64,000 nt of DNA, taken from assembly GCF_018524365.1 (NCBI RefSeq), contig NZ_JAEKFT010000002.1, forward strand, positions 186,001 to 250,000. Reading direction: 5' to 3'. The position numbers were made by a program, and so were the translations under genes. The notes under the pieces are model-generated. The model made no database searches. It was given only the letters and a program-made list of their open reading frames with translations, and was not told where the DNA came from. This document shows, one piece after another, positions 26,264-34,700 of the stretch. This DNA is from Denitromonas iodatirespirans (GTDB lineage: Bacteria > Pseudomonadota > Gammaproteobacteria > Burkholderiales > Rhodocyclaceae). Positions within the stretch are counted from its first letter, which is position 1; each line of letters starts with the position of its first letter.

Positions 26264-26448
26264 GGCGGTTCTCCTCTGAGTGTTTTGTTCTAGGTTGTCT
26301 GCATTGTGGCCGCTCGCCCCGGCCGGATCAAGCGACCGTACGATGCCGTATGCCGACGACCCGGTCGGGGCGGGGAAAAACACCACACTTGGCGCAGGGT
26401 CGGCCTGCTAAAATGCGCCGGTTCCCGACCAACGACAAGGGTTTGACC

Positions 26449-27063
26449 GTGCAGATCGTCTGTCTTGACCTCGAAGGTGTGCTGATTCCCGAAATCTGGG
26501 TCGAGTTCGCCGCCCGTACCGGTATCGATGCCCTGCGTCGCACCACTCGCGACGAGCCGGACTACGACGTGTTGATGCGCTACCGGCTCGATATCCTGCG
26601 CGAGCACAAGCTCGGGTTGCCCGACATCCAGGCGGTGATCGCCGACATGGGGCCGCTGCCCGGCGCCGAGGCCTTCCTCGACGCGCTGCGCGACCGCTTC
26701 CAGGTGGTGATCCTGTCCGATACCTTCTACGAATTCGCCAAGCCGATGATGGACCAGCTCGGCCGGCCGACGTTGTTCTGCCATCGGCTCGAAGCCGACG
26801 TCAGCGGCTTCCTGGTGAACTACCACCTGCGCATGCCCAACCAGAAGCAGGAGGCGGTGCGCCGCTTCAAGGAACTGAACTTCAAGACCATCGCCGCCGG
26901 TGACTCGTACAACGACACCACCATGCTCGGCGAGGCCGACGCCGGCATCCTGTTCTGCCCGCCGGACAACGTGATCCGCGAGTTCCCGCAGTACCCGGTG
27001 GTGCGTGACTATGATGCGCTGATGCGCGAGATCCTCGACGCCAGCGCGCGCATCGGCAGCTGA
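26449..27063 (+). CDS. thrH: ThrH phosphoserine phosphatase / homoserine phosphotransferase
   Basis: HAD-superfamily enzyme that dephosphorylates phosphoserine and can move the phosphate to homoserine, linking serine and threonine synthesis. The 204-residue length equals Pseudomonas ThrH when the GTG at 26449 is the start. It shows VCLDLEGVLIPEIWVEFA (nucleophile Asp), ILSDTFYEF, and AAGDSYNDTTML (metal site). AAGGG lies 7 bases before the GTG; the upstream ATG at 26412 would add residues not seen in the family. TAAAAT at 26409-26414 is a possible -10 box. purU follows after 8 bp. Confidence 0.92.
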   Translation: MQIVCLDLEGVLIPEIWVEFAARTGIDALRRTTRDEPDYDVLMRYRLDILREHKLGLPDIQAVIADMGPLPGAEAFLDALRDRFQVVILSDTFYEFAKPMMDQLGRPTLFCHRLEADVSGFLVNYHLRMPNQKQEAVRRFKELNFKTIAAGDSYNDTTMLGEADAGILFCPPDNVIREFPQYPVVRDYDALMREILDASARIGS

Positions 27064-27071
27064 TCCGCCGT

Positions 27072-27947
27072 ATGCACCGAGAACGCTTCTACACCCTCTC
27101 CGCCTCCTGCCCCGACCGTGTCGGCATCGTCGCTCGCGTGTCGAGCTTCATTGCCGAGCACCAGGGCTGGATCCTCGAAACCGCGCTGCATGCCGAGCCA
27201 CCACGCGCCGGCGAGGCCGTGGGGCGCTACTTCATGCGCATCGAGATCCGCGCCGACTCGCTGCCCTTCATGCTCAGCGAGTTCCGCGAGCGCTTCGCGC
27301 CGCTCGCCGACGAGCTGGAGATGAACTGGAAGATCACCGACTCGGCGGTCAAGAAGCGCCTGGTGCTGCTGGTGTCGCGCCAGGAGCATTGCCTCTACGA
27401 CCTGCTGGCGCGCTGGCAGAGCCAGGAGCTGGATGTCGAGATCCCCTGCGTCATCTCCAACCACGACCACCTGCGCGGCTTCGTCGAGTGGCACGGCATC
27501 CGCTTCCACCATGTGCCGGTCACGCCCGACAACAAGGCCGCGGCCTATGCCGAGGTGCAGCGCCTGTTCGAGGAGGTGCATGGCGACACCATGGTGCTGG
27601 CGCGCTACATGCAGGTCCTCTCGCCCGAGCTGTGTGCCGCCTACCCGGGGCGGATCATCAACATCCACCACAGCTTCCTGCCCAGCTTCGTCGGCGCCAA
27701 GCCCTATCACCAGGCCTACGACAAAGGCGTCAAGCTGATCGGCGCCACCTGCCACTACGTGACCGCTGATCTCGACCAGGGCCCGATCATCGAGCAGGAC
27801 GTGATCCGCATCGATCACTCCGACGCGGTCGAGGACATGGTCCGCTACGGTCGGGACATCGAGAAGACCGTGCTGGCGCGCGGCCTGCGCTACCACCTCG
27901 AAGACCGGGTGCTGATGCACGGCCACAAGACGGTGGTGTTCCGCTAA
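27072..27947 (+). CDS. purU: Formyltetrahydrofolate deformylase
   Basis: Hydrolyses 10-formyl-THF to formate and THF, balancing one-carbon pools and supplying formate for purine synthesis. The 291 residues contain an N-terminal ACT domain (about 7-90) and a formyltransferase-fold domain (95-285) with NIHHSFLPSFVGA (catalytic Asn-His region) and TADLDQGPIIEQDV with the catalytic Asp. It follows thrH closely and ends at a strong terminator. Confidence 0.94.
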   Translation: MHRERFYTLSASCPDRVGIVARVSSFIAEHQGWILETALHAEPPRAGEAVGRYFMRIEIRADSLPFMLSEFRERFAPLADELEMNWKITDSAVKKRLVLLVSRQEHCLYDLLARWQSQELDVEIPCVISNHDHLRGFVEWHGIRFHHVPVTPDNKAAAYAEVQRLFEEVHGDTMVLARYMQVLSPELCAAYPGRIINIHHSFLPSFVGAKPYHQAYDKGVKLIGATCHYVTADLDQGPIIEQDVIRIDHSDAVEDMVRYGRDIEKTVLARGLRYHLEDRVLMHGHKTVVFR

Positions 27948-27969
27948 ACGCTGCGGCGGCGCCCAAAAG

Positions 27970-28005
27970 AAAACCGGCAGACCCCGAAGGGCTGCCGGTT
28001 TTTTG
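27970..28005. terminator. Bidirectional terminator purU / amtB
   Basis: An 11-bp stem AAAACCGGCAG/CTGCCGGTTTT with an 11-base loop, with a T-run on the plus strand (TTTTTTG) and TTTTCTTTT on the minus strand. It sits between convergent purU and amtB. Confidence 0.9.
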
Positions 28006-28042
28006 TTGCCCGGCGCCGCGGTGGCGCCGGTCGTTCAGACGA

Positions 28043-29350
28043 TCAGAACTTGTAGGCCGATTCGCCGTGGGCGGCGATGTCGAGACCTTCGCGCTCTTCT
28101 TCTTCCGGCACCCGCAGACCGACCAGCACATCGACGATCTTGAAGGCGACCAGCGACACCACACCGGACCAGCCGATGGTGATCAGCACGCTGTAGGTCT
28201 GGATCCAGGTCTGGCTGGCGATCGAGAAGTCCTCGGCACCCGTGCCGCCCAGCGACGGCGCGGTGAACACGCCGGTCAGGATGGCACCCAGGATGCCGCC
28301 CACGCCATGCACGCCGAACACGTCGAGCGAGTCGTCGGCGCCGAGCATGCGCTTGAGGCCATTGACGCCCCACAGGCAGATCACGCCAGCCAGCAGGCCG
28401 ATGACGATGGCGCCCATCGGGCCGACCGAACCGCAAGCCGGGGTGATCGCCACCAGGCCGGCGACGGCACCGGAAGCAGCACCGAGCATCGAGGGCTTGC
28501 CCTTGAACACGGCTTCGCCGGCGATCCAGGACAGGGTGGCGGCAGCGGTGGCGGCCAGCGTGTTGATGAAGGCCAGGGCCGCGCCCGAGGTGGCTTCCAG
28601 GTTGGAACCGGCGTTGAAGCCGAACCAGCCCACCCACAACATCGAGGCGCCGATCATGGTCATCGCCAGCGAATGCGGAGCCATGGCTTCACGGCCGTAG
28701 CCGATGCGCTTGCCCACCAGGTAGGCACCCACCAGACCGGCCACACCGGCGTTGATGTGCACCACGGTGCCGCCGGCGAAGTCCAGCGCGCCGTCGCCCA
28801 GCAGGTAGCCGCCCGGGCCCCACACCATGTGGCAGATCGGCAGGTAGCTGAAGGTGAACCAGATCACCGTGAACAGCAGCACGGCGGAGAACTTGATGCG
28901 CTCGGCGAAGGAGCCCACCACCAGCGCGCAGGTGATGCCGGCGAAGGTGGCCTGGAAGGCGACGAACACCAGCTCCGGCAGCTTGACGGTTTCGGTGAAG
29001 GTGTCGGCCAGCGAGTCGACCGTCACGCCCGACAGGAAGACCTTGCTGAAACCGCCGACGAAGGGGCTGGCTTCGGTGAAGGCCATGCTGTAGCCGTAGA
29101 GGGCCCACAGCACGATGCCGAGGCAGAACACCACCATCACCTGCATCAACACGGAGAGCATGTTCTTGGCGCGCACCATGCCGCCGTAGAACAAGGCCAG
29201 GCCGGGCACGGCCATGAAGGTCACCAGCAGGGTGGCGGTCATCAGCCAGGCGACGTCGCCCTTTTCAACGACCACGGCGGCGTCCTGAGCGTGGGCGGGG
29301 GCTGCCAGGCCGACCAGGGCGGCCAGCATGAGCGATAGGATGGCTTTCAT
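28043..29350 (-). CDS. amtB: Ammonium transporter
   Basis: Trimeric inner-membrane ammonium channel, 435 residues with a cleavable leader (LAAPAHA near 21) and 11 helices. The conserved Asp is in GALDFAGGTVVHINAG, where the first of the twin His also sits, and the second is in FGVHGVGGILGA. The acidic C-terminal tail is where GlnK docks to close the channel. glnK lies 12 bp upstream on the same strand; both are under the sigma-54 promoter before the TorF gene. Note an N-terminal extension of about 20 residues compared with AmtB's ammonium core, as usual. Confidence 0.95.
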   Translation of the reverse strand: MKAILSLMLAALVGLAAPAHAQDAAVVVEKGDVAWLMTATLLVTFMAVPGLALFYGGMVRAKNMLSVLMQVMVVFCLGIVLWALYGYSMAFTEASPFVGGFSKVFLSGVTVDSLADTFTETVKLPELVFVAFQATFAGITCALVVGSFAERIKFSAVLLFTVIWFTFSYLPICHMVWGPGGYLLGDGALDFAGGTVVHINAGVAGLVGAYLVGKRIGYGREAMAPHSLAMTMIGASMLWVGWFGFNAGSNLEATSGAALAFINTLAATAAATLSWIAGEAVFKGKPSMLGAASGAVAGLVAITPACGSVGPMGAIVIGLLAGVICLWGVNGLKRMLGADDSLDVFGVHGVGGILGAILTGVFTAPSLGGTGAEDFSIASQTWIQTYSVLITIGWSGVVSLVAFKIVDVLVGLRVPEEEEREGLDIAAHGESAYKF

Positions 29351-29362
29351 GTGCGAGTCTCC

Positions 29363-29758
<396 letters not shown>

Positions 29759-30433
29759 TTAGAAGGACTTGGAGACCGACACGATCACGCGGGCATCTGC
29801 GTTGTCGTCGTTGTCCACATCGGTGTCGACATAGTCCAGACCGAAGGTGAAGCCGGCGTAGTCTTTGCTTACGCCGACTTTCCAGTCGTTGTAGCTGGTG
29901 CCGCCGACGATTTTCTGGCGACCCACATGGGCGCCAAGGGTGAAGCCGCCACCGACCTCGTGGCTGGCAGACAGGTCGTAGTACTCGCTGCCGTCCGAAT
30001 CCGCGGCGCCGAACAGATCGGTGAAGGCATAGGAGTACTTGAACGACAGGAACTTCCAGCTCACACCGACATAGGCTTCGGTGGTGTCGGCGCTTTCGCC
30101 ACCGATCTCGCCACCCGGATAGAAGTACTGCAGCACGCCGACGTCGTAGCCGAAATCGCCGATGGTGTTCGCGAAGCCACCATAGACGTCGACCTCCAGG
30201 CCGCCCTTGTCGAGCCAGTCGATGCTCGAGCCCCACACGCCGACATAGAAGCCGCTGTCGTGCGCATAGTCGAAGCCGCCCTGCAGCGCCATGTTCTCGC
30301 TCGTCTGGGAGTAGCCGCGGTACTGGTAGTCGGAGACGAACCCGACGTTGGCTGAGATCGGGCTGTCTTCGGCGAAGGCAGCGCCGGACAAACACGCCAC
30401 AACAGTGGCAGCACACAAAGTACGTTTAAGCAT
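29759..30433 (-). CDS. TorF-family putative outer-membrane porin (TIGR02001)
   Basis: A 224-residue outer-membrane beta-barrel protein with a signal peptide (1-21, GAAFA-ED). NVGFVSDYQYRGYSQT near the mature N-terminus is the TorF/TIGR02001 signature, alternating amphipathic strands follow, and the chain ends in aromatic SVSKSF, as outer-membrane barrels do. It is the first gene of an operon with glnK and amtB, so it may let ammonium, amines or other nitrogen compounds cross the outer membrane when nitrogen is scarce; this is inferred from context. ATG 30433 is preceded by GGAGT. Confidence 0.85.
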   Translation of the reverse strand: MLKRTLCAATVVACLSGAAFAEDSPISANVGFVSDYQYRGYSQTSENMALQGGFDYAHDSGFYVGVWGSSIDWLDKGGLEVDVYGGFANTIGDFGYDVGVLQYFYPGGEIGGESADTTEAYVGVSWKFLSFKYSYAFTDLFGAADSDGSEYYDLSASHEVGGGFTLGAHVGRQKIVGGTSYNDWKVGVSKDYAGFTFGLDYVDTDVDNDDNADARVIVSVSKSF

Positions 30434-30470
30434 GGTCGGGGACTCCGGTCGGTTGAGTGGAGTCCCACTG

Positions 30471-30485
30471 GCAGGAACTGTGCCA
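30471..30485 (-). promoter_or_regulatory. Sigma-54 (RpoN) promoter of the TorF-glnK-amtB operon
   Basis: Read on the minus strand the sequence is TGGCACAGTTCCTGC: GG at -24 (30483-30484) and GC at -12 (30471-30472) are exactly 10 bases apart as RpoN requires, and TGGCAC matches the consensus -24 box fully. The start of transcription would be near 30459, about 26 bases before the TorF ATG. Confidence 0.85.
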
Positions 30486-30565
30486 GTTTTTTTGTAACGA
30501 ATAATCAGTCTGTTATCGGCGCCGGCGGGAAAATGCTGCGGTGCAGCGCACCGATAAAATCCGAT

Positions 30566-30593
30566 GCACCAATTTGATGCACCAACATGGTGC
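30566..30593 (-). promoter_or_regulatory. Two overlapping NtrC-type enhancer sites
   Basis: GCACCAACATGGTGC at 30579-30593 is a perfect inverted repeat of the NtrC type (GCAC-N7-GTGC). GCACCAATTTGATGC at 30566-30580 is a second copy with one arm mismatch, sharing two bases. They lie 107-134 bases upstream of the predicted start site, the usual distance for NtrC enhancers. Confidence 0.82.
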
Positions 30594-30705
30594 GCGCAGC
30601 CCCGTCCGGTGCGTGCTGCGCACGAAGCACCGCGACCGGTAGGCATCGTGGCGGGATTCGCGCGACAATAGGCCCTGTTTTCGCCTTTGACACCAGGATG
30701 CCACC

Positions 30706-30969
30706 ATGAACCCTCCCCAGCTGCTCGACCAACTCGCCGGCAAGTTTGCCGAGGCCGCCGCGAACTCCCCGGTCAAGGACATCGAGAAGAACGTCCGCGC
30801 CCTGGCCGCCAGTGCCTTTGCCCGCCTGGACCTGGTGACGCGCGAGGAGTTCGACGTGCAGTGCGCCTTGCTCGAACGCACCGCGGCCCAGCTGGCCGTG
30901 CTCGAAGCGCGGGTCGCGGCGCTCGAAGCGGAGCTGGCGGCCCGCAAGGCGGGCCCCACGGCCGGCTGA
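30706..30969 (+). CDS. ubiK: Ubiquinone biosynthesis accessory factor UbiK (BMFP family)
   Basis: An 87-residue helical protein. The N-terminal half (LLDQLAGKFAEAAANSPVKDIEKNVRAL) can fold as an amphipathic helix, and the C-terminal half is a coiled coil (LLERTAAQLAVLEARVAALEAEL) mediating trimerisation. It binds UbiJ and assists ubiquinone synthesis at the membrane in E. coli. TorF-glnK-amtB diverges from it. Confidence 0.88.
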   Translation: MNPPQLLDQLAGKFAEAAANSPVKDIEKNVRALAASAFARLDLVTREEFDVQCALLERTAAQLAVLEARVAALEAELAARKAGPTAG

Positions 30970-30983
30970 ACACACGCCGCACC

Positions 30984-31020
30984 AAAACAGAACGGCCCGC
31001 ATTGCGGGCCGTTCTGTTTT
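30984..31020. terminator. Bidirectional terminator with a 17-bp perfect stem
   Basis: AAAACAGAACGGCCCGC (30984-31000) pairs with its exact reverse complement (31004-31020) around the loop ATT. It ends in T-runs on both strands and lies between convergent ubiK and the first YceI gene. Confidence 0.92.
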
Positions 31021-31037
31021 GGTCGCGCTCGGCAGCC

Positions 31038-31607
31038 TTACATCTGGATGGCTTCGATGGCGATGTCGAGGGTCACCTCGTCACCCACGTTCGGGGCGTA
31101 CTTGCCGGCGTTGAAGTCGCTGCGCTTGATGACGGTGGTGGCGTTGGCGCCGAGGGCCGGCTTCTTGACCATCGGATGCGGCATGGCCTTGAACGAGGTG
31201 ACCGTCAGGGTCACCGGGCGGGTGATGCCCTTGAGCGTCAGGTTGCCCTCGATGGTGGCCGGCATGTCACCGTTGAAGGTCACCTTGGTGGACTTGAAGG
31301 TGGCGGTCGGGTGATTGGCGGTGTCCAGGAAGTCGGCGCCCTGGATGTGGCCGTCGAACAGCTCGGAGCCGGTATCGACCGAGGTGGTGTCGATGGTCAC
31401 GTCCACCTCGCCGGTGCGGTTGGCGGCATCCAGGGTCACGGTGCCGGTGGTCTTGTTGAAACGCGACAGCTGCGTCGAGAAACCGAAGTGGCTGTATGAG
31501 AAACGCGGGAAGGTGTGCTTGTCGTCCACCGTGTAGACCGCCGGCGCGGCGAAGGCGGGGGCGGCGACGACAGCGGCCAGCAGGGCGGTGAGGAAGGTTT
31601 TTTTCAT
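31038..31607 (-). CDS. YceI-family periplasmic protein (1)
   Basis: A 189-residue exported protein with a signal peptide (1-20, AAPAFA-AP) and a YceI lipocalin-like barrel (KHTFPRFSYSHFGFSTQLSRF at the start and GDEVTLDIAIEAIQM at the end). YceI proteins bind polyprenoid lipids in a hydrophobic pocket. It lies directly after a second YceI gene and a cytochrome b561 gene on the same strand, a common combination that points to a quinone-linked envelope role. Confidence 0.9.
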   Translation of the reverse strand: MKKTFLTALLAAVVAAPAFAAPAVYTVDDKHTFPRFSYSHFGFSTQLSRFNKTTGTVTLDAANRTGEVDVTIDTTSVDTGSELFDGHIQGADFLDTANHPTATFKSTKVTFNGDMPATIEGNLTLKGITRPVTLTVTSFKAMPHPMVKKPALGANATTVIKRSDFNAGKYAPNVGDEVTLDIAIEAIQM

Positions 31608-31649
31608 GGAAAGCTCCTTGGGAATGTTGCGAGGGGTTGGGGGAACGGA

Positions 31650-32228
31650 TCAGGGCGCCAAGGGTTTGGCGACGAGGTGGAACACGACTTCGACCTTGTG
31701 CGCGACGATTTCGGCACTCGACCATTCGCCTTCGCCGATGCCGAAATCGGTACGGTTGAGCGTCAGCGAGCCATCGAAGCTGGCTGCCGACGGGCCCGGC
31801 GTGTAGGTCACCGGGAAGCTCACGGCGCGGCGATTGCCTTTGATCGTCAGTTCGCCGGCGACTTCGTAGCGGTTGGCGCCGAGCGGCTTCACACCGCTGG
31901 AGACGAAGCGGGCCACCGGATGCGCGGCGGTGTCGAACCAGGTCTTGGCCTTGGCTTCGTCATTGCCCTCGGCCGTGCCGGTGTCGATGCCGGAGAGCGG
32001 GACTTCGACGGTGGTCGAGGCCGCCTCCGGTTTGGCCGGGTCGAAGCGCAGCTGGCCCGAGAAGCGCTTGAACTGGCCGTCCAGCGTGACGCCCATCTGG
32101 CTGAAGCGGAAGCCGACGGTGCTGGCCGCACTGTCCAGCGTGCCGTATTCGACGGCCCAGGCGCCGCCGGCGGTGCCGAAAGCCAGCGCACCGGCGAGGG
32201 CCAGGCGGGTGAGGGGGGGACGATGCAT
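31650..32228 (-). CDS. YceI-family periplasmic protein (2)
   Basis: A 192-residue exported paralogue of the neighbouring YceI protein: signal peptide 1-25 (GGAWA-VE), then the YceI barrel (STVGFRFSQMGVTLDGQFKRFSG; ELTIKGNRRAVSFPVTYTPG). The two YceI proteins share fold but differ clearly, so the duplication is old. ATG 32228 was chosen because the leader begins there; the longer upstream frame is in the cytochrome gene. 26 bp separate it from the cytochrome b gene. Confidence 0.9.
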   Translation of the reverse strand: MHRPPLTRLALAGALAFGTAGGAWAVEYGTLDSAASTVGFRFSQMGVTLDGQFKRFSGQLRFDPAKPEAASTTVEVPLSGIDTGTAEGNDEAKAKTWFDTAAHPVARFVSSGVKPLGANRYEVAGELTIKGNRRAVSFPVTYTPGPSAASFDGSLTLNRTDFGIGEGEWSSAEIVAHKVEVVFHLVAKPLAP

Positions 32229-32254
32229 TGACAGACTCCTTCGGGGATACCGGA

Positions 32255-32794
32255 TCAGGACTTCTGGAACCGCGGCAACATGCGGCTGAGCACGGTGTCG
32301 CGGTCGATGAAATGATGTTTGAGTGCTGCGGCCGTGTGCAGAACGACCAGCGCGAGCAGGGTGTAGTTCAAAAATTCGTGGACTTCCTTGAGCTGATCGC
32401 CCAGCGCGGCGTCCTTGGCCAGCAGGTCGGGCAGCGGCAGCACGCCGAACCACACGGTCTGGAAGCCCTTGGCCGAACTCATCAGCCAGCCGGACAGCGG
32501 AATCGCCAGCATCAGCGCATACAGCAGCCAGTGCGACACGTTGGCCGCCAGGCGCAGGAGGGTCGGCATGCTGTCGGGCAGGGCCGGGGCGGGGTGGGTC
32601 AGGCGCCAGCCGAGGCGCACGAGAATCAACACGAACAGGCTCACACCGGCCCATTTGTGCCAGGAATACAGCTTGAGCTTGGTCGGCGAGAGGTTCAGTT
32701 CGGTCATGTACAGCCCGAGGCTGAAGGCGGCCAGGATGCCCAGGGCGATGAGCCAGTGCAGGGCGATGGCGGTCGAGGTGTAGCGTGGATTCAT
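32255..32794 (-). CDS. Cytochrome b561 (CybB type)
   Basis: A 179-residue inner-membrane diheme cytochrome with four helices. His residues in IALHWLIALGILAAF, KWAGVSLFVL (WHKW), VSHWLLYALM and LHTAAALKHHFID are positioned as the four axial heme ligands of the family. CybB-type proteins oxidise ubiquinol and pass electrons to the periplasm. It is the first gene of the operon with the two YceI genes. Confidence 0.92.
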   Translation of the reverse strand: MNPRYTSTAIALHWLIALGILAAFSLGLYMTELNLSPTKLKLYSWHKWAGVSLFVLILVRLGWRLTHPAPALPDSMPTLLRLAANVSHWLLYALMLAIPLSGWLMSSAKGFQTVWFGVLPLPDLLAKDAALGDQLKEVHEFLNYTLLALVVLHTAAALKHHFIDRDTVLSRMLPRFQKS

Positions 32795-32810
32795 GATGGC
32801 TCCGCGAAAG

Positions 32811-33614
32811 TCAGGCCGCCTGCGCGCGCTCGGCGGCGGGGTCGGCGAAGAGGAAGCTGTCCATGCTCAATGCGCCGTCGGTGATGCCGCCGTCGAGCCG
32901 GCGCACCCTGAACCAGTCGCAGCCGGCTGCGCCGAGGGCAAAGAACAAGGGCAGGAAGTGTTCGTCGGTCGGGTGCGCGCGCACCGCTTCCGGGGCCTGG
33001 CGACGGTAGTCGAGCAGGGCGTCGAGGTCGCCCGCCTGGAGGCGATCCCACACCCAGTCGGCGAACGCGACGACATAGGGCGCGACCTGGCTGTCTCTGC
33101 CCCGGTCGCCCAGATTGTGGGTGAGGCTGCCCGAGCCGATCAGCAGCACACCGGTCTCGCGCAGCGGTGCCAGCGCCTGGCCCAGTTCCAGCAAGGCCAG
33201 GGGCGAGGGGGCCGAGGGCTGCGAGACCTGGATCACCGGCACGTCGGCGGCCGGATAGAGATGCATCAACGGCACCCAGGCGCCATGGTCGCGGGCGCGG
33301 GCCTCGTTCACCTGCGCGCTCAAGCCGTGCCGGGCCAGCTCGGTGACCACCGTCTCGGCCACGGCGGGGGCGCCCGGTGCCGGGTAGTCGAGCGCATACA
33401 GGACGCGCGGAAAGCCACCGAAGTCGTGCATCGTCTCGCCACTGGCGGCCGTCGACACTTCCAGCGTCGGGCGCATCCAGTGTGGCGACACCACCACCAC
33501 CGCCCGCGGCCGCGGGAGCGTCTGGCCGAGCCTGGCCAGCGCCGGGCCGAGCCGGCCGGGTCGCAGCGCGAAAAACGGCGAGCCGTGCGAGATGAACAGG
33601 GTGGGCAGGGACAT
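32811..33614 (-). CDS. DODA-type extradiol dioxygenase (YgiD-like)
   Basis: A 267-residue class III (LigB-fold) extradiol dioxygenase. Metal-binding and catalytic His occur in LFISHGSPF, VSPHWMRP, SLTHNL and TDEHFLPLFF. E. coli YgiD of the same size cleaves L-DOPA; plant homologues make betalamic acid, so aromatic diol cleavage is likely with unknown natural substrate. Transcribed divergently from a LysR gene, which probably regulates it. The ORF ends 16 bp before cytochrome b561. Confidence 0.88.
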   Translation of the reverse strand: MSLPTLFISHGSPFFALRPGRLGPALARLGQTLPRPRAVVVVSPHWMRPTLEVSTAASGETMHDFGGFPRVLYALDYPAPGAPAVAETVVTELARHGLSAQVNEARARDHGAWVPLMHLYPAADVPVIQVSQPSAPSPLALLELGQALAPLRETGVLLIGSGSLTHNLGDRGRDSQVAPYVVAFADWVWDRLQAGDLDALLDYRRQAPEAVRAHPTDEHFLPLFFALGAAGCDWFRVRRLDGGITDGALSMDSFLFADPAAERAQAA

Positions 33615-33666
33615 ACAACACTCCAGAGGCGCCGTGCTTGGGACGACGGTGATGGGTTCATAGTAT

Positions 33667-33687
33667 TTATCTTGTTGGTTCAGATAA
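33667..33687. promoter_or_regulatory. Inverted repeat before the dioxygenase gene
   Basis: TTATCT (33667-33672) and AGATAA (33682-33687) form an inverted repeat with a 9-base spacer, 53 bp upstream of the dioxygenase start and within the AT-rich divergent promoter region. A candidate operator or part of the minus-strand promoter. Confidence 0.4.
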
Positions 33688-33706
33688 ACCGCGCTTCGCT
33701 TGATTG

Positions 33707-33729
33707 ATTGTCAATGACTGAAAGACAAT
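33707..33729. promoter_or_regulatory. LysR-type binding site (ATTGTC-N11-GACAAT)
   Basis: ATTGTC (33707-33712) and GACAAT (33724-33729) are perfect inverted repeats with an 11-base gap, the classic T-N11-A LysR box. The site ends 6 bases before the lysR ATG, so the regulator probably represses its own gene and controls the dioxygenase gene on the other strand. Confidence 0.75.
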
Positions 33730-33735
33730 GTGCCC

Positions 33736-34668
33736 ATGGATCGATTCCGTGAAATGAGTTGCTTCGTCGCCGTGGTCGAAGCCGGCAGCTTTGTCGCTGC
33801 GGCTGAACAGTTGCGCCTGTCGAAAGCCGCGGTGTCGCGCAGCGTGATCGACCTCGAAGCCCGCCTCGGCGCGCGCCTGCTCCAGCGCACCACGCGCCGC
33901 CTGTCGATCACCGAGGCCGGTCGCGCCTATTACGGGCGCTGCAAGCAGATCCTCGACGAGCTCGAAGAGGCCGAGAGCGCGGTGGGCGAAGTCACCGGCC
34001 ACCCGGTCGGTGCGCTGCGCATCAATGCGCCGCTGTCCTTCGGCGTGCTGCACCTGGCGCCGCTGTGGGGGCCGTTCATGGCGCGCTATCCGGATGTGTC
34101 GCTGGAGGTGGATCTGGCCGACCGCCTCATCGACGTGGTCGAGGAGGGCTACGACGCGGTGATCCGCATCAGCCGCATGCAGGATTCCACCTTGGTGTAC
34201 CGGCGCCTGGCGGCGACGCGTGTCATCGCCACCGCCACCCCCGAGTATCTGGTGAGGCACGGCACGCCGCGGCAGGTGGCCGAATTGGCCGAGCATTCGG
34301 TGATCGCCTATAGCTACTCGTCGGTCGGCGACACCTGGCGCTTCGAGACCCCCGACGGCCCGCAGGAGGTGCAGACCCGGCCGCGCATGCGCACCAACAA
34401 CGGCGACACCTGTCGGGCGGTGGCGCTGGCGCACCAGGGCATCGTGCTGCAGCCCGACTTCCTGGTCGGCGACGACCTGGCCGCGGGGCGTCTGGTCGAG
34501 GTGCTGCCCGACTGCCGCCTGCCCGAGATCGGCGTCTATGTGGTCTATCCCTCGCGCCGCCACTTGTCGGTCAAAGTGCGGGTGCTGGTCGATTTCCTGG
34601 TCGAGGCCTTCGCCGAGCCGCCCTGGCACCGACCGACCGGAGGCGGCGTGCCGGCGCAGGGCCGGTGA
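33736..34668 (+). CDS. LysR-family transcriptional regulator
   Basis: A 310-residue LysR regulator. The helix-turn-helix is at about 3-62 (AVVEAGSFVAAAEQLRLSKAAVSRSVIDLE), and the effector domain starts near 90 (LRINAPLSFGVLHLAPL). The LSITEAGRAYYGRC segment follows the wing, as in the DsdC/AaeR-like branch. ATG 33736 is used; a GTG 6 bases upstream is also possible. It is divergent from the DODA dioxygenase and very probably controls it. dusA follows. Confidence 0.88.
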   Translation: MDRFREMSCFVAVVEAGSFVAAAEQLRLSKAAVSRSVIDLEARLGARLLQRTTRRLSITEAGRAYYGRCKQILDELEEAESAVGEVTGHPVGALRINAPLSFGVLHLAPLWGPFMARYPDVSLEVDLADRLIDVVEEGYDAVIRISRMQDSTLVYRRLAATRVIATATPEYLVRHGTPRQVAELAEHSVIAYSYSSVGDTWRFETPDGPQEVQTRPRMRTNNGDTCRAVALAHQGIVLQPDFLVGDDLAAGRLVEVLPDCRLPEIGVYVVYPSRRHLSVKVRVLVDFLVEAFAEPPWHRPTGGGVPAQGR

Positions 34669-34700
34669 TAGAATTGGCGCCCCGCACCGCCGCCCCGTCC

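Larger units (their letters stand above)
30434..30705. promoter_or_regulatory. Divergent regulatory region ubiK / TorF-glnK-amtB
   Basis: This AT-rich 272-bp region holds the sigma-54 promoter (30471-30485) and two overlapping NtrC-type sites (30566-30593) serving the minus-strand operon. Towards ubiK there are additional GCAC/GTGC half-sites around 30608-30625. ubiK itself has ACAATAG near 30664 as a possible -10. Confidence 0.7.

Noticed and set aside
34665-34700. Upstream GTG start of dusA at 34665
   Set aside because: It overlaps the lysR stop and adds residues not present in the DusA family; the ATG at 34701 fits family length.
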